A stretch of DNA of 64,000 bases. Source: Lagierella massiliensis (GTDB lineage: Bacteria; Bacillota; Clostridia; Tissierellales; Peptoniphilaceae). The position numbers were made by a program, and so were the translations under genes. Positions within the stretch are counted from its first letter, which is position 1, and each line of letters starts with the position of its first letter. This document shows, in pieces, positions 45,706-54,888 of this stretch. The stretch covers positions 76,739-140,738 of the forward strand of contig NZ_CYUO01000004.1 of assembly GCF_001407835.1 (NCBI RefSeq). Direction: 5' to 3'. The notes under the pieces are model-generated. The model was not told where the DNA came from and did no database searches. It worked only from the letters and a program-made list of their open reading frames with translations.

Positions 45706-47295
45706 ATGAAAAAGAAATTAATGGCATTAATGCTTGTGGCCGCCATAATGATGGTTGGATGTAAGCAAGGTGGTAAGAATGTTGACAGTACTGGTTCAAC
45801 AAATGTAGGAGAAGCTAAAACAGGTGGACAACTTATAGTAAGACATATTGGAGATCCTATGAGTTGGGACCCAGATAAGTTACCGGATGATAACGGATAT
45901 CCAATTTTCCAAAATATTTTCAATAGACTTGTAAAATTGGATGCATCTAAAAAGATTGTACCTGATCTTGCAGCGTCTTGGGATGTTTCAGAGGATGCAA
46001 AGGAAATAACTTTCCACTTAAGAGAAAATGCTAAGTGGCATGATGGAGAAAAAGTTACCGCTGAAGATGTTAAGTATACTTTCGAAAAGATTAAATCAGA
46101 TCAAGCATACTTAATGAACACAAAATTCCAAAATATAGAATCTTTTGATGTTGTTGATGACAACACCATAACATTCAAATTGAAAGAACCAGATATTTCA
46201 CTAATTGCAGAATTAGGTTGGTATTCAACTTTTATATTACCTAAGCATGTGTTAGACAATGGTAAGCCTTGGGAAGAAAATGAAGCAATTACATCAAAAC
46301 CTATTGGTAGTGGTCCTTTCAAATTAGAAAAATTTGTTCAAGGTGAATCTATAACCCTTGTTAAAAATGAAGACTATTGGGAAGGTGCTCCAAAGTTAGA
46401 CAAAGTAGTTTATAGTATAATTCCTGATGACGCTACAGCCGTTCAAGCCTTGGTAAACGGTGAACTTGACTTCTTGGAAAATGTTCCATCTGCAAGTGCT
46501 GAACAATTACTTCAAGATGAAAACATAAGAATGGAACTTAATAGATACCCTTCACCTATGAGATTAATATTTAATATGGAAAATGAAAAAGTTAAAGATG
46601 TAGCCGTTAGAAAAGCAATATCATATGCCATAGACAAAGAAGAAATTTCAAAGAAAGTATTCCATGGTTTTCAAAAACCAGAATATTCAATGTACCCAAG
46701 TCTAATTGAAGAATTTGCAAATACTAAAGATGTAAGTCCAAAGTTTAGCATTGAAGATGCAGTGAAAACTCTTGAAGATGCTGGATACAAAAAAGATAAA
46801 GATGGATATTATATCAGAGGTTTAGAAATTGAAGTATTTGAAGGGGGAGGATATCCTGATGCAGCTAAACTAATGGAAGCCTCTTTGAAAAAAGCTGGTA
46901 TAGAAATGAAGATTAATGTATCAGAATATAATGCATGGGCTGAAAAAGTAGGAACAAATCATGATTATATAATGGAACTTCAAGGTGGATTTATGGGACC
47001 AGACCCTTCAGCATTAAATGCAAGATATGGAACTGGAGCATCAAACAACTGGTCACAATATTCAAACCCTGAGTTTGACAAATTAGTTAAAGAAGCAAAC
47101 ACAGAACCTGATAATGCAAAAAGAGCAGATTTATACAAACAAGCACAAAAAATATTGGCAGAGGATGCAGTATTTGTACCTGTAATAGAATTTGCAAGTT
47201 ATGATGCAAACTCAAAGAGATATGAAAACCTTCCAATTGACGGAGAAGGAAAATGGGGTTGGGCAGAATTTACATTTACGGAGATGGTAAAATAA
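45706..47295 (+). CDS. Peptide-binding lipoprotein (SBP family 5)
   Basis: 529 residues. Lipoprotein signal with lipobox MVGC at about residue 19. Mature protein shows family-5 patterns: GGQLIVRHIGDPMSWDP, AASWDVSEDAKEITFHLRENAKWHDGEKVTAEDVKYTFE (the SBP5 signature), GSGPFKLEKFVQGESITLVKNEDYW. It captures oligopeptides and delivers them to the permease. AAGGAGG ribosome binding site. Its stop overlaps the start of the carboxypeptidase gene. Confidence 0.93.
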   Translation: MKKKLMALMLVAAIMMVGCKQGGKNVDSTGSTNVGEAKTGGQLIVRHIGDPMSWDPDKLPDDNGYPIFQNIFNRLVKLDASKKIVPDLAASWDVSEDAKEITFHLRENAKWHDGEKVTAEDVKYTFEKIKSDQAYLMNTKFQNIESFDVVDDNTITFKLKEPDISLIAELGWYSTFILPKHVLDNGKPWEENEAITSKPIGSGPFKLEKFVQGESITLVKNEDYWEGAPKLDKVVYSIIPDDATAVQALVNGELDFLENVPSASAEQLLQDENIRMELNRYPSPMRLIFNMENEKVKDVAVRKAISYAIDKEEISKKVFHGFQKPEYSMYPSLIEEFANTKDVSPKFSIEDAVKTLEDAGYKKDKDGYYIRGLEIEVFEGGGYPDAAKLMEASLKKAGIEMKINVSEYNAWAEKVGTNHDYIMELQGGFMGPDPSALNARYGTGASNNWSQYSNPEFDKLVKEANTEPDNAKRADLYKQAQKILAEDAVFVPVIEFASYDANSKRYENLPIDGEGKWGWAEFTFTEMVK

Positions 47296-48668
47296 TGAGA
47301 GAATTAATAGATAGAGTAATAGACAGAGTCCCTGATTATAAAACATTTTTTACAGTAGATGAGCTTAATCAAATGAGTTATGATTTAGCTGAAAAACATA
47401 GTGATATAGTTGAAACTTTTGAGTTCGGAAATTCAAAAGAAGGAGAAAAAATTATTGGACTTAAGATAGGAAAAGGAAGCAAAAACGCATTAGTGTTTGG
47501 ACTTCCTCATCCCAATGAACCAATAGGAACCATGACAATTGATCATTTAATAAACCAATTGGTGGAAGATGAAGAATTTAGAAACTCATTAGATTATACT
47601 TGGTATATTATAAAGGCATGGGACGTAGACGGCGCAAGAAAGAATGAAGGATGGTATAAAGGACCATATAACCTATACAACTATGCAAGAAATTTTTATA
47701 GACCTGCTGGATTCCTTCAAGTTGATTGGACTTTCCCGATAGAATATAAAAACTTGAAATTTGATAAACCTATACCAGAAACCAAAGCTATGATGGATCT
47801 CATCGACGAGATTAAACCTACGTTTATTTACTCACTACACAATGCGGGATTTGGAGGAGCTTACTGGTATATTAGCAAAGAAGTTAGAGAAGTATTTGAT
47901 GATTTTATCAAAGCAGCTAATAAGCAAAACATTCCAGTTCACTATGGAGAGCCAGAAGCACCTTATTGTGAAGAATTTGCACCAGCCATCTATAAAGAAT
48001 TAAAAATTTCAGATGAATATGATTATTTAGAAAAATATGGTAACGAACATCCAGAAAAAGAAATAGAAGTTGGAACATGTTCAGCCGATTATGCAGGAAC
48101 AAGATATGATTCATGTACACTTGTTACAGAACTTCCATATTTTTACGATAAAAGAATTGACGATAAATCAGAGTCAGATATTACAAGAAAAGAAGCAATT
48201 AAAAATTCTATAGAATACTCTGAGAGTTTAGATAAATATCTTATAGAATCAATGAAAATATCAAAACCATATTTAGCAGAAAAAAATGTTTATAAATTGG
48301 CATTGGAAGCATTTACAGATTTAGAAGAAGTTCATTCAGCTACTCTAAAGATGATAGAAGAAGATGAAAAGTACAATAAGACTGCTACAGTTGCTGAAAA
48401 ATTTGACAATTCATTAGTAACTAAGTTTTATAGCATGCTATCTTTAGGATTGATAGTAAGAATGAATGAAGAAGAAATGAAAAAACTTGATAAAAATTCT
48501 GAAGCTTATAAAATCTTAGAAGGAGAATTTAAAAAATCTGAGATAAAATTAAAAGAATTAAGCGAATATTTAGAAGAAAACATGGACTATAGCGTTGTAC
48601 CAATAAAGAGATTGGTATCAGTGCAATTAGAATGTGGATTGGCATTAGCCTACTATTTAGATAAATAG
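47295..48668 (+). CDS. M14-like zinc carboxypeptidase, cytoplasmic
   Basis: 457 residues without signal peptide. The zinc-binding HPNEP motif (HxxE) is at about residue 76, the third ligand candidate is in SLHNAGFGG, and a catalytic glutamate candidate in VTELPYFYD, the arrangement of M14 metallocarboxypeptidases. The C-terminal third (from about residue 300) is helical and outside the usual fold. Its ATG overlaps the binding-protein stop (TAATG) with GGAGATGG eight bases before. It is the last gene of the peptide uptake operon and probably trims imported peptides. Substrate preference is unknown. Confidence 0.85.
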   Translation: MRELIDRVIDRVPDYKTFFTVDELNQMSYDLAEKHSDIVETFEFGNSKEGEKIIGLKIGKGSKNALVFGLPHPNEPIGTMTIDHLINQLVEDEEFRNSLDYTWYIIKAWDVDGARKNEGWYKGPYNLYNYARNFYRPAGFLQVDWTFPIEYKNLKFDKPIPETKAMMDLIDEIKPTFIYSLHNAGFGGAYWYISKEVREVFDDFIKAANKQNIPVHYGEPEAPYCEEFAPAIYKELKISDEYDYLEKYGNEHPEKEIEVGTCSADYAGTRYDSCTLVTELPYFYDKRIDDKSESDITRKEAIKNSIEYSESLDKYLIESMKISKPYLAEKNVYKLALEAFTDLEEVHSATLKMIEEDEKYNKTATVAEKFDNSLVTKFYSMLSLGLIVRMNEEEMKKLDKNSEAYKILEGEFKKSEIKLKELSEYLEENMDYSVVPIKRLVSVQLECGLALAYYLDK

Positions 48669-48723
48669 ATCAAATACTTACATTTAAAACATGTCAGTAA
48701 ATTTTTTCTATGAATAAATTTAT

Positions 48724-48770
48724 GTATCAACCTATATCCTAAAGCAGGGTATGGGTTGATACTATTTTTT
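48724..48770 (+). terminator. Strong terminator of the peptide uptake operon
   Basis: 16-bp stem (GTATCAACCTATATCC with GGGTATGGGTTGATAC, two G-T pairs), 7-base loop, then a T7 run. Its outer arms recur at 63211-63252. Confidence 0.85.
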
Positions 48771-48884
48771 TGCTATAAATAAAAAAACTAAAAGGTATAT
48801 AGGATAGCCTCAGCTTTTAAAATTGATAAAAACTAAAAGTTCTTATATAATATAGACAATATTTTATTGCTATAGGGAGGAGTT

Positions 48885-49403
48885 ATGAAAAAAGAAATTA
48901 AACTAAGAAATATTATATTCCCAATTTGGATGCTTTGGATGCTTCCACCAGTTTGGCTTGTGGTCATTCCAGCAAATATAATAATTGACTACTTGGTTTT
49001 AAATGGTACATTAGAATATCTTAAAGTGGAAAATAAAAAGCAAATACTCCATGGCGTGTTGGCAAAGACTGTAATATTTGGATTTTTAGCAGATATAATT
49101 GCGTCAATCCCACCTATTTTACTAAATATAGTTTTCTCTCCAGAATACAACACAGAGCTTGGGAAGTGGTGGCAAAAGAATATAGTCCCTATGAATTATA
49201 GACCCTACGAATCTATAATAGCAGTTATAATACTTTTAATATGTGTTGCCCTTGGAGGATTTTTAATATACTTTTTCAATAAAAAATTCATCTACAAGGA
49301 CATGGACTTAACCAAATGTGAAAAGTATATTCTTGCAAGAAACATGGCACTAATTACGGCACCATATTTATTTTTAGTACCAACAGCATGGTTTGTTAAA
49401 TAA
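48885..49403 (+). CDS. Hypothetical four-span membrane protein
   Basis: 172 residues with hydrophobic segments at about 12-35, 57-85, 108-132 and 150-170. Conserved-looking Trp/Pro residues near the N-terminus (PIWMLWMLPPVWLVVIP). Good RBS (GGGAGGAG). No family recognised. Stand-alone; a GATGAGAC / GTTTCATC hairpin with T7 at about 49488-49518 may terminate it. Confidence 0.7.
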   Translation: MKKEIKLRNIIFPIWMLWMLPPVWLVVIPANIIIDYLVLNGTLEYLKVENKKQILHGVLAKTVIFGFLADIIASIPPILLNIVFSPEYNTELGKWWQKNIVPMNYRPYESIIAVIILLICVALGGFLIYFFNKKFIYKDMDLTKCEKYILARNMALITAPYLFLVPTAWFVK

Positions 49404-49487
49404 ATGTAATACCTGTTTCAGAAAAATTTTTTTATTATTTTGAAAAAATCTATATTCTATAACAACGCATAAGAATTAAAACTTAGG

Positions 49488-49518
49488 GATGAGACGAGAG
49501 TTTCATCTCTTTTTTTGT
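49488..49518 (+). terminator. Hairpin terminator before trmB
   Basis: GGGATGAGAC / GTTTCATCTCT, with G-T pairs, followed by seven T residues. Confidence 0.6.
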
Positions 49519-49634
49519 ATTCAAATTGAGAATAGCCTTGTAAATTTAAATAAGATGAAGTTAAAGAGGAACAAATTTGGTTTCAATTAATTTTTTTAGT
49601 AAAATTAAATCAATAAGCTAAAAGAGGTAAAGAT

Positions 49635-50270
49635 ATGAGAATGAGAAAAAAACACTGGGCTATACCAAATTTAAACAAAAATCCATACATATATATGAAA
49701 CCACAAGAATTTAAAGGCAAGTGGCAGAAAAATTTTGAAAAAGCCCAACCAATACATCTTGAAATAGGAACTGGAAGAGGGGACTTCATTGTTGAAAAGG
49801 CAAGGCAGAATCCAGATACAAACTATATAGCCATGGATAGAGAAGCAAATGCATTTGTAGAAGCTGGAGAGAAGATAAAAGAAGCAAAACTTTTAAACAT
49901 TATTGGAATCCTTGGAGATGCTGATAATCTTTTAGAGATTTTTGGGAAATCTGAAGTTGAAAAAATATATATAAACTTTTGCAATCCATGGCCAAAGAAC
50001 AGACATAAAAAAAGAAGACTAACACACCCCCTATTCTTAAATATGTATAAGGAGATATTAAAAGAAAATAGCGAAATAGAGTTTAAAACCGATAATGACG
50101 AACTATTTGAAGATAGCATAGACTACTTTGAAAGAGAAGGCTTTAAAATTGAAATAATAGATAGAGATTTGAAGGTAAAAGAAGACGAAGTCATATCCTA
50201 TTACGAACAAAGATGGAGAGAACAAAATATCAAAATCAAATTTTTAAAAGTAAAATTTGTGAAATCTTAA
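49635..50270 (+). CDS. trmB: tRNA (guanine-N7-)-methyltransferase TrmB
   Basis: 211 residues, class I SAM methyltransferase that makes m7G46 in tRNA. LEIGTGRGDFIVEKA is the SAM loop at about residue 41, followed by the family block INFCNPWPKNRHKKRRLTHPLFL and the C-terminal TDNDELFEDS and YEQRW segments. AGAGGTAAAG ribosome binding site. Monocistronic. Confidence 0.96.
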   Translation: MRMRKKHWAIPNLNKNPYIYMKPQEFKGKWQKNFEKAQPIHLEIGTGRGDFIVEKARQNPDTNYIAMDREANAFVEAGEKIKEAKLLNIIGILGDADNLLEIFGKSEVEKIYINFCNPWPKNRHKKRRLTHPLFLNMYKEILKENSEIEFKTDNDELFEDSIDYFEREGFKIEIIDRDLKVKEDEVISYYEQRWREQNIKIKFLKVKFVKS

Positions 50271-50422
50271 ATTGAGTTAATAGAAATAAACTTTTAGCGA
50301 ATAGAAAAATATAAAGATAGGAAAATCATAATTGCAATAACATTGAAACAGGTGTTGACTTAGGGTATGATTTATTTAAATAACTTATATGAAAACATTA
50401 TTCACGCACCAAAGGAGCAAAG

Positions 50423-51469
50423 ATGATTACAAAAAAAGTAAACTCTATAAATTTAGGACTAAAACCTACGCCAATTCATAAACTTGAAAATATCTCTATG
50501 GAATATGGGTGTGAAATCTATATTAAAAGGGATGATTTAATTGGTGTTGGTCTTGGAGGAAATAAGGTAAGGAAGCTTGAATATCTTTTAAAAGACGCTA
50601 AGGACAGGGGAGCGAAGGTGGTTTATACAAATGGTGCACTACAGACGAACCATGGAATGTTAACTGCCACTTGTGCAAGCAAACTTGGAATGAAATGTTT
50701 GCTCTTTTTAAAGAAGGATGATAAAAAAGAAATTGAAAAGCTTAGTGGCAATCTACTTCTTGATGAATACATAGGCTGTGATGTATTTTTTATTGATGTA
50801 TCTAATATTAGTGATAGTAATGAAGCAAACTTAAAATTTAATGAAGAGATTGAAAAGCATATTGAGGAATATAAAGAAAAACACTCCTTAAAAGACGAGG
50901 AAGTTTATAATATTCCTTTTGGTGGAAGCACTCCCCTTGGAATACTTGGCTACAGCGAATGTATTAAAGAGATAATGGAGCAAGACAAAGGCTTTGAATA
51001 TATATTTTCTGGAAATGGATCTGGGGGAACCTATGGTGGTGTGTTTTTAGGTTGTAAACTCTATGCACCAAATGCAAAAGCCATCGGTGTAAATGTAATG
51101 CATATGCCACAAGATAAAAAGACTTTTATAAAGGGACTAATTGATGAAGCCCTAAACTATTACGATGTGAAAGTTGAAATAGATGAGAGTGAAATGAAAC
51201 TTCTTTCGAATAGTATTAACGAAGGTTATGCAATTCCAGACCAGGAAACAATTAATTTTATAAAGAAGATGGCAAGGACTGAGGGTATATTTTTGGATCC
51301 TGTTTATTCTGGAAAGATATTTAATGGCGCTTTAAAATATATTGATGAAAACTTAAAGGATTCTGGCAAAAAGATTTTAATTATCCACTCTGGAGGACTT
51401 CCAGGGTTATTTAATGAACCAATGATTGATTTTTGTTCCAATAGATCTGATGTTTTAAAAAGTAAATAG
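50423..51469 (+). CDS. PLP-dependent D-cysteine desulfhydrase / ACC deaminase family enzyme
   Basis: 348 residues, fold-type II PLP enzyme. PTPIHKLENIS, IKRDDLIGVGLGGNKVRKLEYLL (with the Schiff-base lysine in GGNKVRK), TNGALQTNHG, and GSGGTYGG (phosphate-binding loop) match the D-cysteine desulfhydrase/1-aminocyclopropane-1-carboxylate deaminase family. Cleavage of D-cysteine to pyruvate, ammonia and sulfide is the most likely reaction, but other D-amino acids are possible. Terminated by a hairpin with T8. Confidence 0.87.
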   Translation: MITKKVNSINLGLKPTPIHKLENISMEYGCEIYIKRDDLIGVGLGGNKVRKLEYLLKDAKDRGAKVVYTNGALQTNHGMLTATCASKLGMKCLLFLKKDDKKEIEKLSGNLLLDEYIGCDVFFIDVSNISDSNEANLKFNEEIEKHIEEYKEKHSLKDEEVYNIPFGGSTPLGILGYSECIKEIMEQDKGFEYIFSGNGSGGTYGGVFLGCKLYAPNAKAIGVNVMHMPQDKKTFIKGLIDEALNYYDVKVEIDESEMKLLSNSINEGYAIPDQETINFIKKMARTEGIFLDPVYSGKIFNGALKYIDENLKDSGKKILIIHSGGLPGLFNEPMIDFCSNRSDVLKSK

Positions 51470-51475
51470 GTTTTG

Positions 51476-51504
51476 AGGCAAGATGCTACCTTGTCTTTTT
51501 TTTA
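51476..51504 (+). terminator. Terminator after the desulfhydrase gene
   Basis: AGGCAAG / CTTGTCT, 7-bp with one G-T pair, 7-base loop, followed by T8. Confidence 0.75.
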
Positions 51505-51592
51505 TGGATAATCTTTGACATATTGTAGTAATTAACATCTATTAATAATTGAAATCCAGGTATATAATAAAACAAAGAGCAAGGAGGGTGCT

Positions 51593-52012
51593 ATGAAAAA
51601 AATATTACTTACATTGTTGTCGCTGTTAATTATTCTTAATTTATCAGCATGTAACAAGGCAGAAGAATCAAAAATCGAAAGAAATATCGGCAAGTCTGAA
51701 AAGTTCTCTACTGAAGAGATAGATAAGGCTATGGTTTTAGTTGAACAGAACTTTGCATTTAAAGACGCAGAGCTTACAAAGATTTATTACGATGAAGAAA
51801 AATCAAATGAAGAAGTTGATGTATACAAGACATATGGAAGAGGGTCTATGAACGATATAACTCCAGATAACATAATAGTTATAAATACGGACTTCACTGT
51901 AAGTAGCGATATAAACGAAGGTCTAAGTGAAGGCGAATACAAAGCTTTTAATTGGATACTTATAAGAGAAGATAAAAATAGTGATTGGAAAGTAGAAGAG
52001 AAAGGATATTAA
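51593..52012 (+). CDS. Small lipoprotein of unknown function
   Basis: 139 residues. Signal peptide with lipobox LSAC (Cys at about 20). The mature part is acidic, with FAFKDAELTKIYYDEE and DNIIVINTDFTV; it is similar in character to small secreted lipoproteins of this group, but no family is recognised. RBS AAGGAGGG. A terminator follows. Confidence 0.75.
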   Translation: MKKILLTLLSLLIILNLSACNKAEESKIERNIGKSEKFSTEEIDKAMVLVEQNFAFKDAELTKIYYDEEKSNEEVDVYKTYGRGSMNDITPDNIIVINTDFTVSSDINEGLSEGEYKAFNWILIREDKNSDWKVEEKGY

Positions 52013-52015
52013 ATG

Positions 52016-52045
52016 AAATGATGGCGAAAGTCATCATTTTTTTGA
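52016..52045 (+). terminator. Terminator after the lipoprotein gene
   Basis: AAATGATGGC / GTCATCATTT with a GAAA tetraloop and T7 run. Confidence 0.85.
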
Positions 52046-52120
52046 TGAAATTTTAGTGGATTTGTTATATAATTAACTACAATGATTTGTAAATAAATCA
52101 AAAATATTGTGGAGGAAATT

Positions 52121-54769
52121 ATGAAAAAAGTTGGAAAATTAGCGTTGGTGTTAGCGATTTCTTTAAGTATTTCTTCAACTTCTTTAGCCAGTGGAGTTGT
52201 AAAGAGATATTCGGGAAAGAACAGACAGGAAGTTGCTGTAAAGGTAGCAACAGATGAGTTTAGTGGTTCAAATTCATCTATACTTGTAAACTCCCATGCA
52301 TTTGCAGATGCACTTAGTGCTTCAATTATCAGTCAAGGTAAGATGCCAATACTCTTTACTGGTGCTGATGACATGGACTCAAATACAAGGGAAAAACTTA
52401 AAGACTTTGAGCAAGTTATAATTCTTGGGGGAAAGAGTTCTGTTTCTGAAAAGGTAGAAAATAGTCTTACGAATAAAAAAGTTTTGAGGATTGCTGGCCG
52501 TGACAGATATGAAACCAATAGAAAGGTAATATTATCTACCTATAAAAATCTTGATGAAGTTGTATTAGCAACTGGTAAGGTTCACGCAGATGCACTTTAT
52601 GGAATAAGTTATGCAAATAAGGTTAAATCACCAATACTTCTTGTTAGGGACAATGTAGAAGAATCAAAAGAAGTATTTAGTAAGCTTGGTGTAAAAAGAT
52701 TCACTCTTATAGGTGGTTCAATGTATCTTCCTAAGTCTATTGAAGAAGGACTAAAAGCTATGGGTAGTGTAAAAAGAATTGCAGGTAAGGATAGATATGA
52801 AGGTTCACTTAAGGTACTAAAGGAAGTTTATGGGGAAAACTTAAAAGAAGTTTTAGTTGCAAGTGGTGAGAACTTTGCAGACCCTCTTGTAGCAGGACCT
52901 GTAAGCATAAAGAGAAACGCACCAATTGTACTTGTTAATAGTGGTGATAATGCTGTATTTAAAAATATTATTAAGAAATCAAACCCAAATATAATAATAT
53001 TTGGAGGAAGTTCTTCTGTATCTAAATCCTTGGAAGAAAGTTTTTCAAAGATAGTAAATAAAGAAGATAATTCTGGAACTGTTATAGAAGCTGAAGAGAT
53101 AAGACTTCAAAGAAAATTAAGTGAAGTATTAAAAAGAGCAAAAGATGAATTACAAGGTAAATACTCTAAAGAGTCTCTTGAAAATTTAAAAGAAACCATT
53201 GATGAAGTTACATCAAAAGTTGATAATAAAGATGTTTCAAGTCTTAACAAAGCTATTGATACATTAGAAAAGGCGATAAAAGAACTTGACAAAGCTGTTG
53301 AATTTGGAGACGAAAATGTAAAAGAATACTTACTTAAGCACTTTAAAGAATACGAAGGTAAAGATGTATTTGAAAGTGATATGGGAGAATTTGAATTTAG
53401 ACTTTCCGACAAGTCATTTAGAAAAGATAAAGATTCAAATGAAATCTACGAAAGTGAAATGAAACTTTTAACAGATCTTAGAGTTGTAATATACGACGAA
53501 GATTATAATTGGATGGACATAAAGAGCACAAAGGGAATTGAAAAAGCTTCAAATCTTGAAACTTTAACAATTTCTTCTAATGGGGAAGACTCATCAGGGG
53601 GAATAACAAATATAGAAAATTTAAGAGAACTAAAAAAATTAAAGAGTCTAAGACTTGCACATAATGCTATAACAGACATATCTCCACTTGGAGATCTTCA
53701 AAATCTTGAGAAATTATTTATCTCTCACAATAAGATAGTGGATATAAGCGTATTAAAGAAACTACATGGGCTTAAAGTTTTAGACATTTCTGTAAATCAA
53801 ATTGAAGATATATCAGCAGTATCAAATTTAACAAACTTAGAGGATTTAACTATTAGAAATAATCAAATAGATGATATAACTCCAGTTAAGAGCCTTAAAA
53901 ATCTTACAAGATTAGATATACGACATAATAAATTCAAATCAATAAAAGGAATAGAAGTTTTAGAAAAGTTAAACATCTTTTATGCAGAAGACAATGAAAT
54001 AAAAGATTTTAAACCAGTAGAAAATTTAATTAATTTAAAAGAATTAAATTTAAAAGACAATGAAGGTTTAGATATTGATGTTTCAAAGCTAACTAAGTTA
54101 AAAGATTTAAATCTTGAAAATAATCCTTTATTAAATATAAAAGGAGTTTCTAACTTAAGGGAATTAACTTCATTAAACTTGTCAAAAACAGGTTTTAAAG
54201 ATATTAAAGAACTTTCAGAACTTACTGAATTAGAAAATCTAACTTTAGAAGATAATAATATTGAAGATATATCAGGACTTAAAAATCTTAAACAACTTTC
54301 AAGTTTAAAGATAGCTAACAATAAAATTAAAGATATAAGTTCATTAAAAGATTTAACAGAACTTAGCAGCATAAGATTTAACAACAATGAAGTTAATGAT
54401 TTATCCCCACTAAAAGATAAACCAGATTTGTATAGTATAGAAAGTAATAATCAAGTTATTTCAGGATATACTTTAAACTTAGATAACAAAGAAATTTCTA
54501 TAGACAGTCCATTTAAGGGCCTATCAGTTTATAAACCTGAAGAAGGAGAATTTACTGTAGACGTTGAAACAAATATTATGGGACTTAAGGCACATTATAA
54601 TCCTGAAACTGATAAACTTACTTTTAAAGTAGAAGAAGATTTTGATAAAACAAATAAAGAAATTACTACAAGTCTTTTATTTAAATTTAAAAATGAAAAA
54701 GATTGGATGAATAAAGACTATCCAAACTATGTTTATGAAGTAAAAGACTTTAAAATTGTAATTAAATAG
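52121..54769 (+). CDS. Large surface protein: CWB2 wall anchor, helical spacer, leucine-rich repeats
   Basis: 882 residues. Signal peptide at about 1-23. Three CWB2 repeats (about 24-310; GxxRxExAxKxA, FADALS and VIILGGKSSVSE-type motifs). A helical FIVAR-like segment (about 325-395; YSKESLENLKETIDEV) follows. Then come 14-15 leucine-rich repeats of about 22 residues (about 470-765; LKSLRLAHNAITDISPLGDLQNL pattern, as in internalins), and a C-terminal beta-rich segment. It is wall-attached through CWB2 and the LRR part probably binds protein ligands. No LPXTG motif. ATG at 52121 with GGAGG. Confidence 0.88.
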   Translation: MKKVGKLALVLAISLSISSTSLASGVVKRYSGKNRQEVAVKVATDEFSGSNSSILVNSHAFADALSASIISQGKMPILFTGADDMDSNTREKLKDFEQVIILGGKSSVSEKVENSLTNKKVLRIAGRDRYETNRKVILSTYKNLDEVVLATGKVHADALYGISYANKVKSPILLVRDNVEESKEVFSKLGVKRFTLIGGSMYLPKSIEEGLKAMGSVKRIAGKDRYEGSLKVLKEVYGENLKEVLVASGENFADPLVAGPVSIKRNAPIVLVNSGDNAVFKNIIKKSNPNIIIFGGSSSVSKSLEESFSKIVNKEDNSGTVIEAEEIRLQRKLSEVLKRAKDELQGKYSKESLENLKETIDEVTSKVDNKDVSSLNKAIDTLEKAIKELDKAVEFGDENVKEYLLKHFKEYEGKDVFESDMGEFEFRLSDKSFRKDKDSNEIYESEMKLLTDLRVVIYDEDYNWMDIKSTKGIEKASNLETLTISSNGEDSSGGITNIENLRELKKLKSLRLAHNAITDISPLGDLQNLEKLFISHNKIVDISVLKKLHGLKVLDISVNQIEDISAVSNLTNLEDLTIRNNQIDDITPVKSLKNLTRLDIRHNKFKSIKGIEVLEKLNIFYAEDNEIKDFKPVENLINLKELNLKDNEGLDIDVSKLTKLKDLNLENNPLLNIKGVSNLRELTSLNLSKTGFKDIKELSELTELENLTLEDNNIEDISGLKNLKQLSSLKIANNKIKDISSLKDLTELSSIRFNNNEVNDLSPLKDKPDLYSIESNNQVISGYTLNLDNKEISIDSPFKGLSVYKPEEGEFTVDVETNIMGLKAHYNPETDKLTFKVEEDFDKTNKEITTSLLFKFKNEKDWMNKDYPNYVYEVKDFKIVIK

Positions 54770-54775
54770 CAAAAG

Positions 54776-54801
54776 AGGATCGGATTAACCGGTCCTTTTT
54801 A
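54776..54801 (+). terminator. Terminator after the LRR protein gene
   Basis: AGGATCGG / CCGGTCCT, 8-bp with one G-T pair, loop ATTAA, T-run. Confidence 0.85.
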
Positions 54802-54888
54802 TATGAGTAGAAAAAGTATTTAGATATAAATAGATAGAGCGTTAACTAATCGGGTATAGATAAATTAGTTTGATTTGAGGGGGATAAT

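Noticed and set aside
50423-51469. Sulfur donor enzyme for the Dnd-like cassette
   Set aside because: The PLP enzyme is of the D-cysteine desulfhydrase/ACC deaminase fold, not a cysteine desulfurase, and lies over 4 kb away with its own terminator.
53107-54387. Minus-strand open frames across the LRR protein gene
   Set aside because: Serine/leucine-rich mirror frames are produced by the LRR codon pattern; no start signals or similarity.
53560-54420. CRISPR-like periodic DNA repeats
   Set aside because: The period of about 66 bases comes from degenerate leucine-rich repeats in a coding frame; there are no identical direct repeats with unique spacers. No CRISPR array was seen anywhere in the window.
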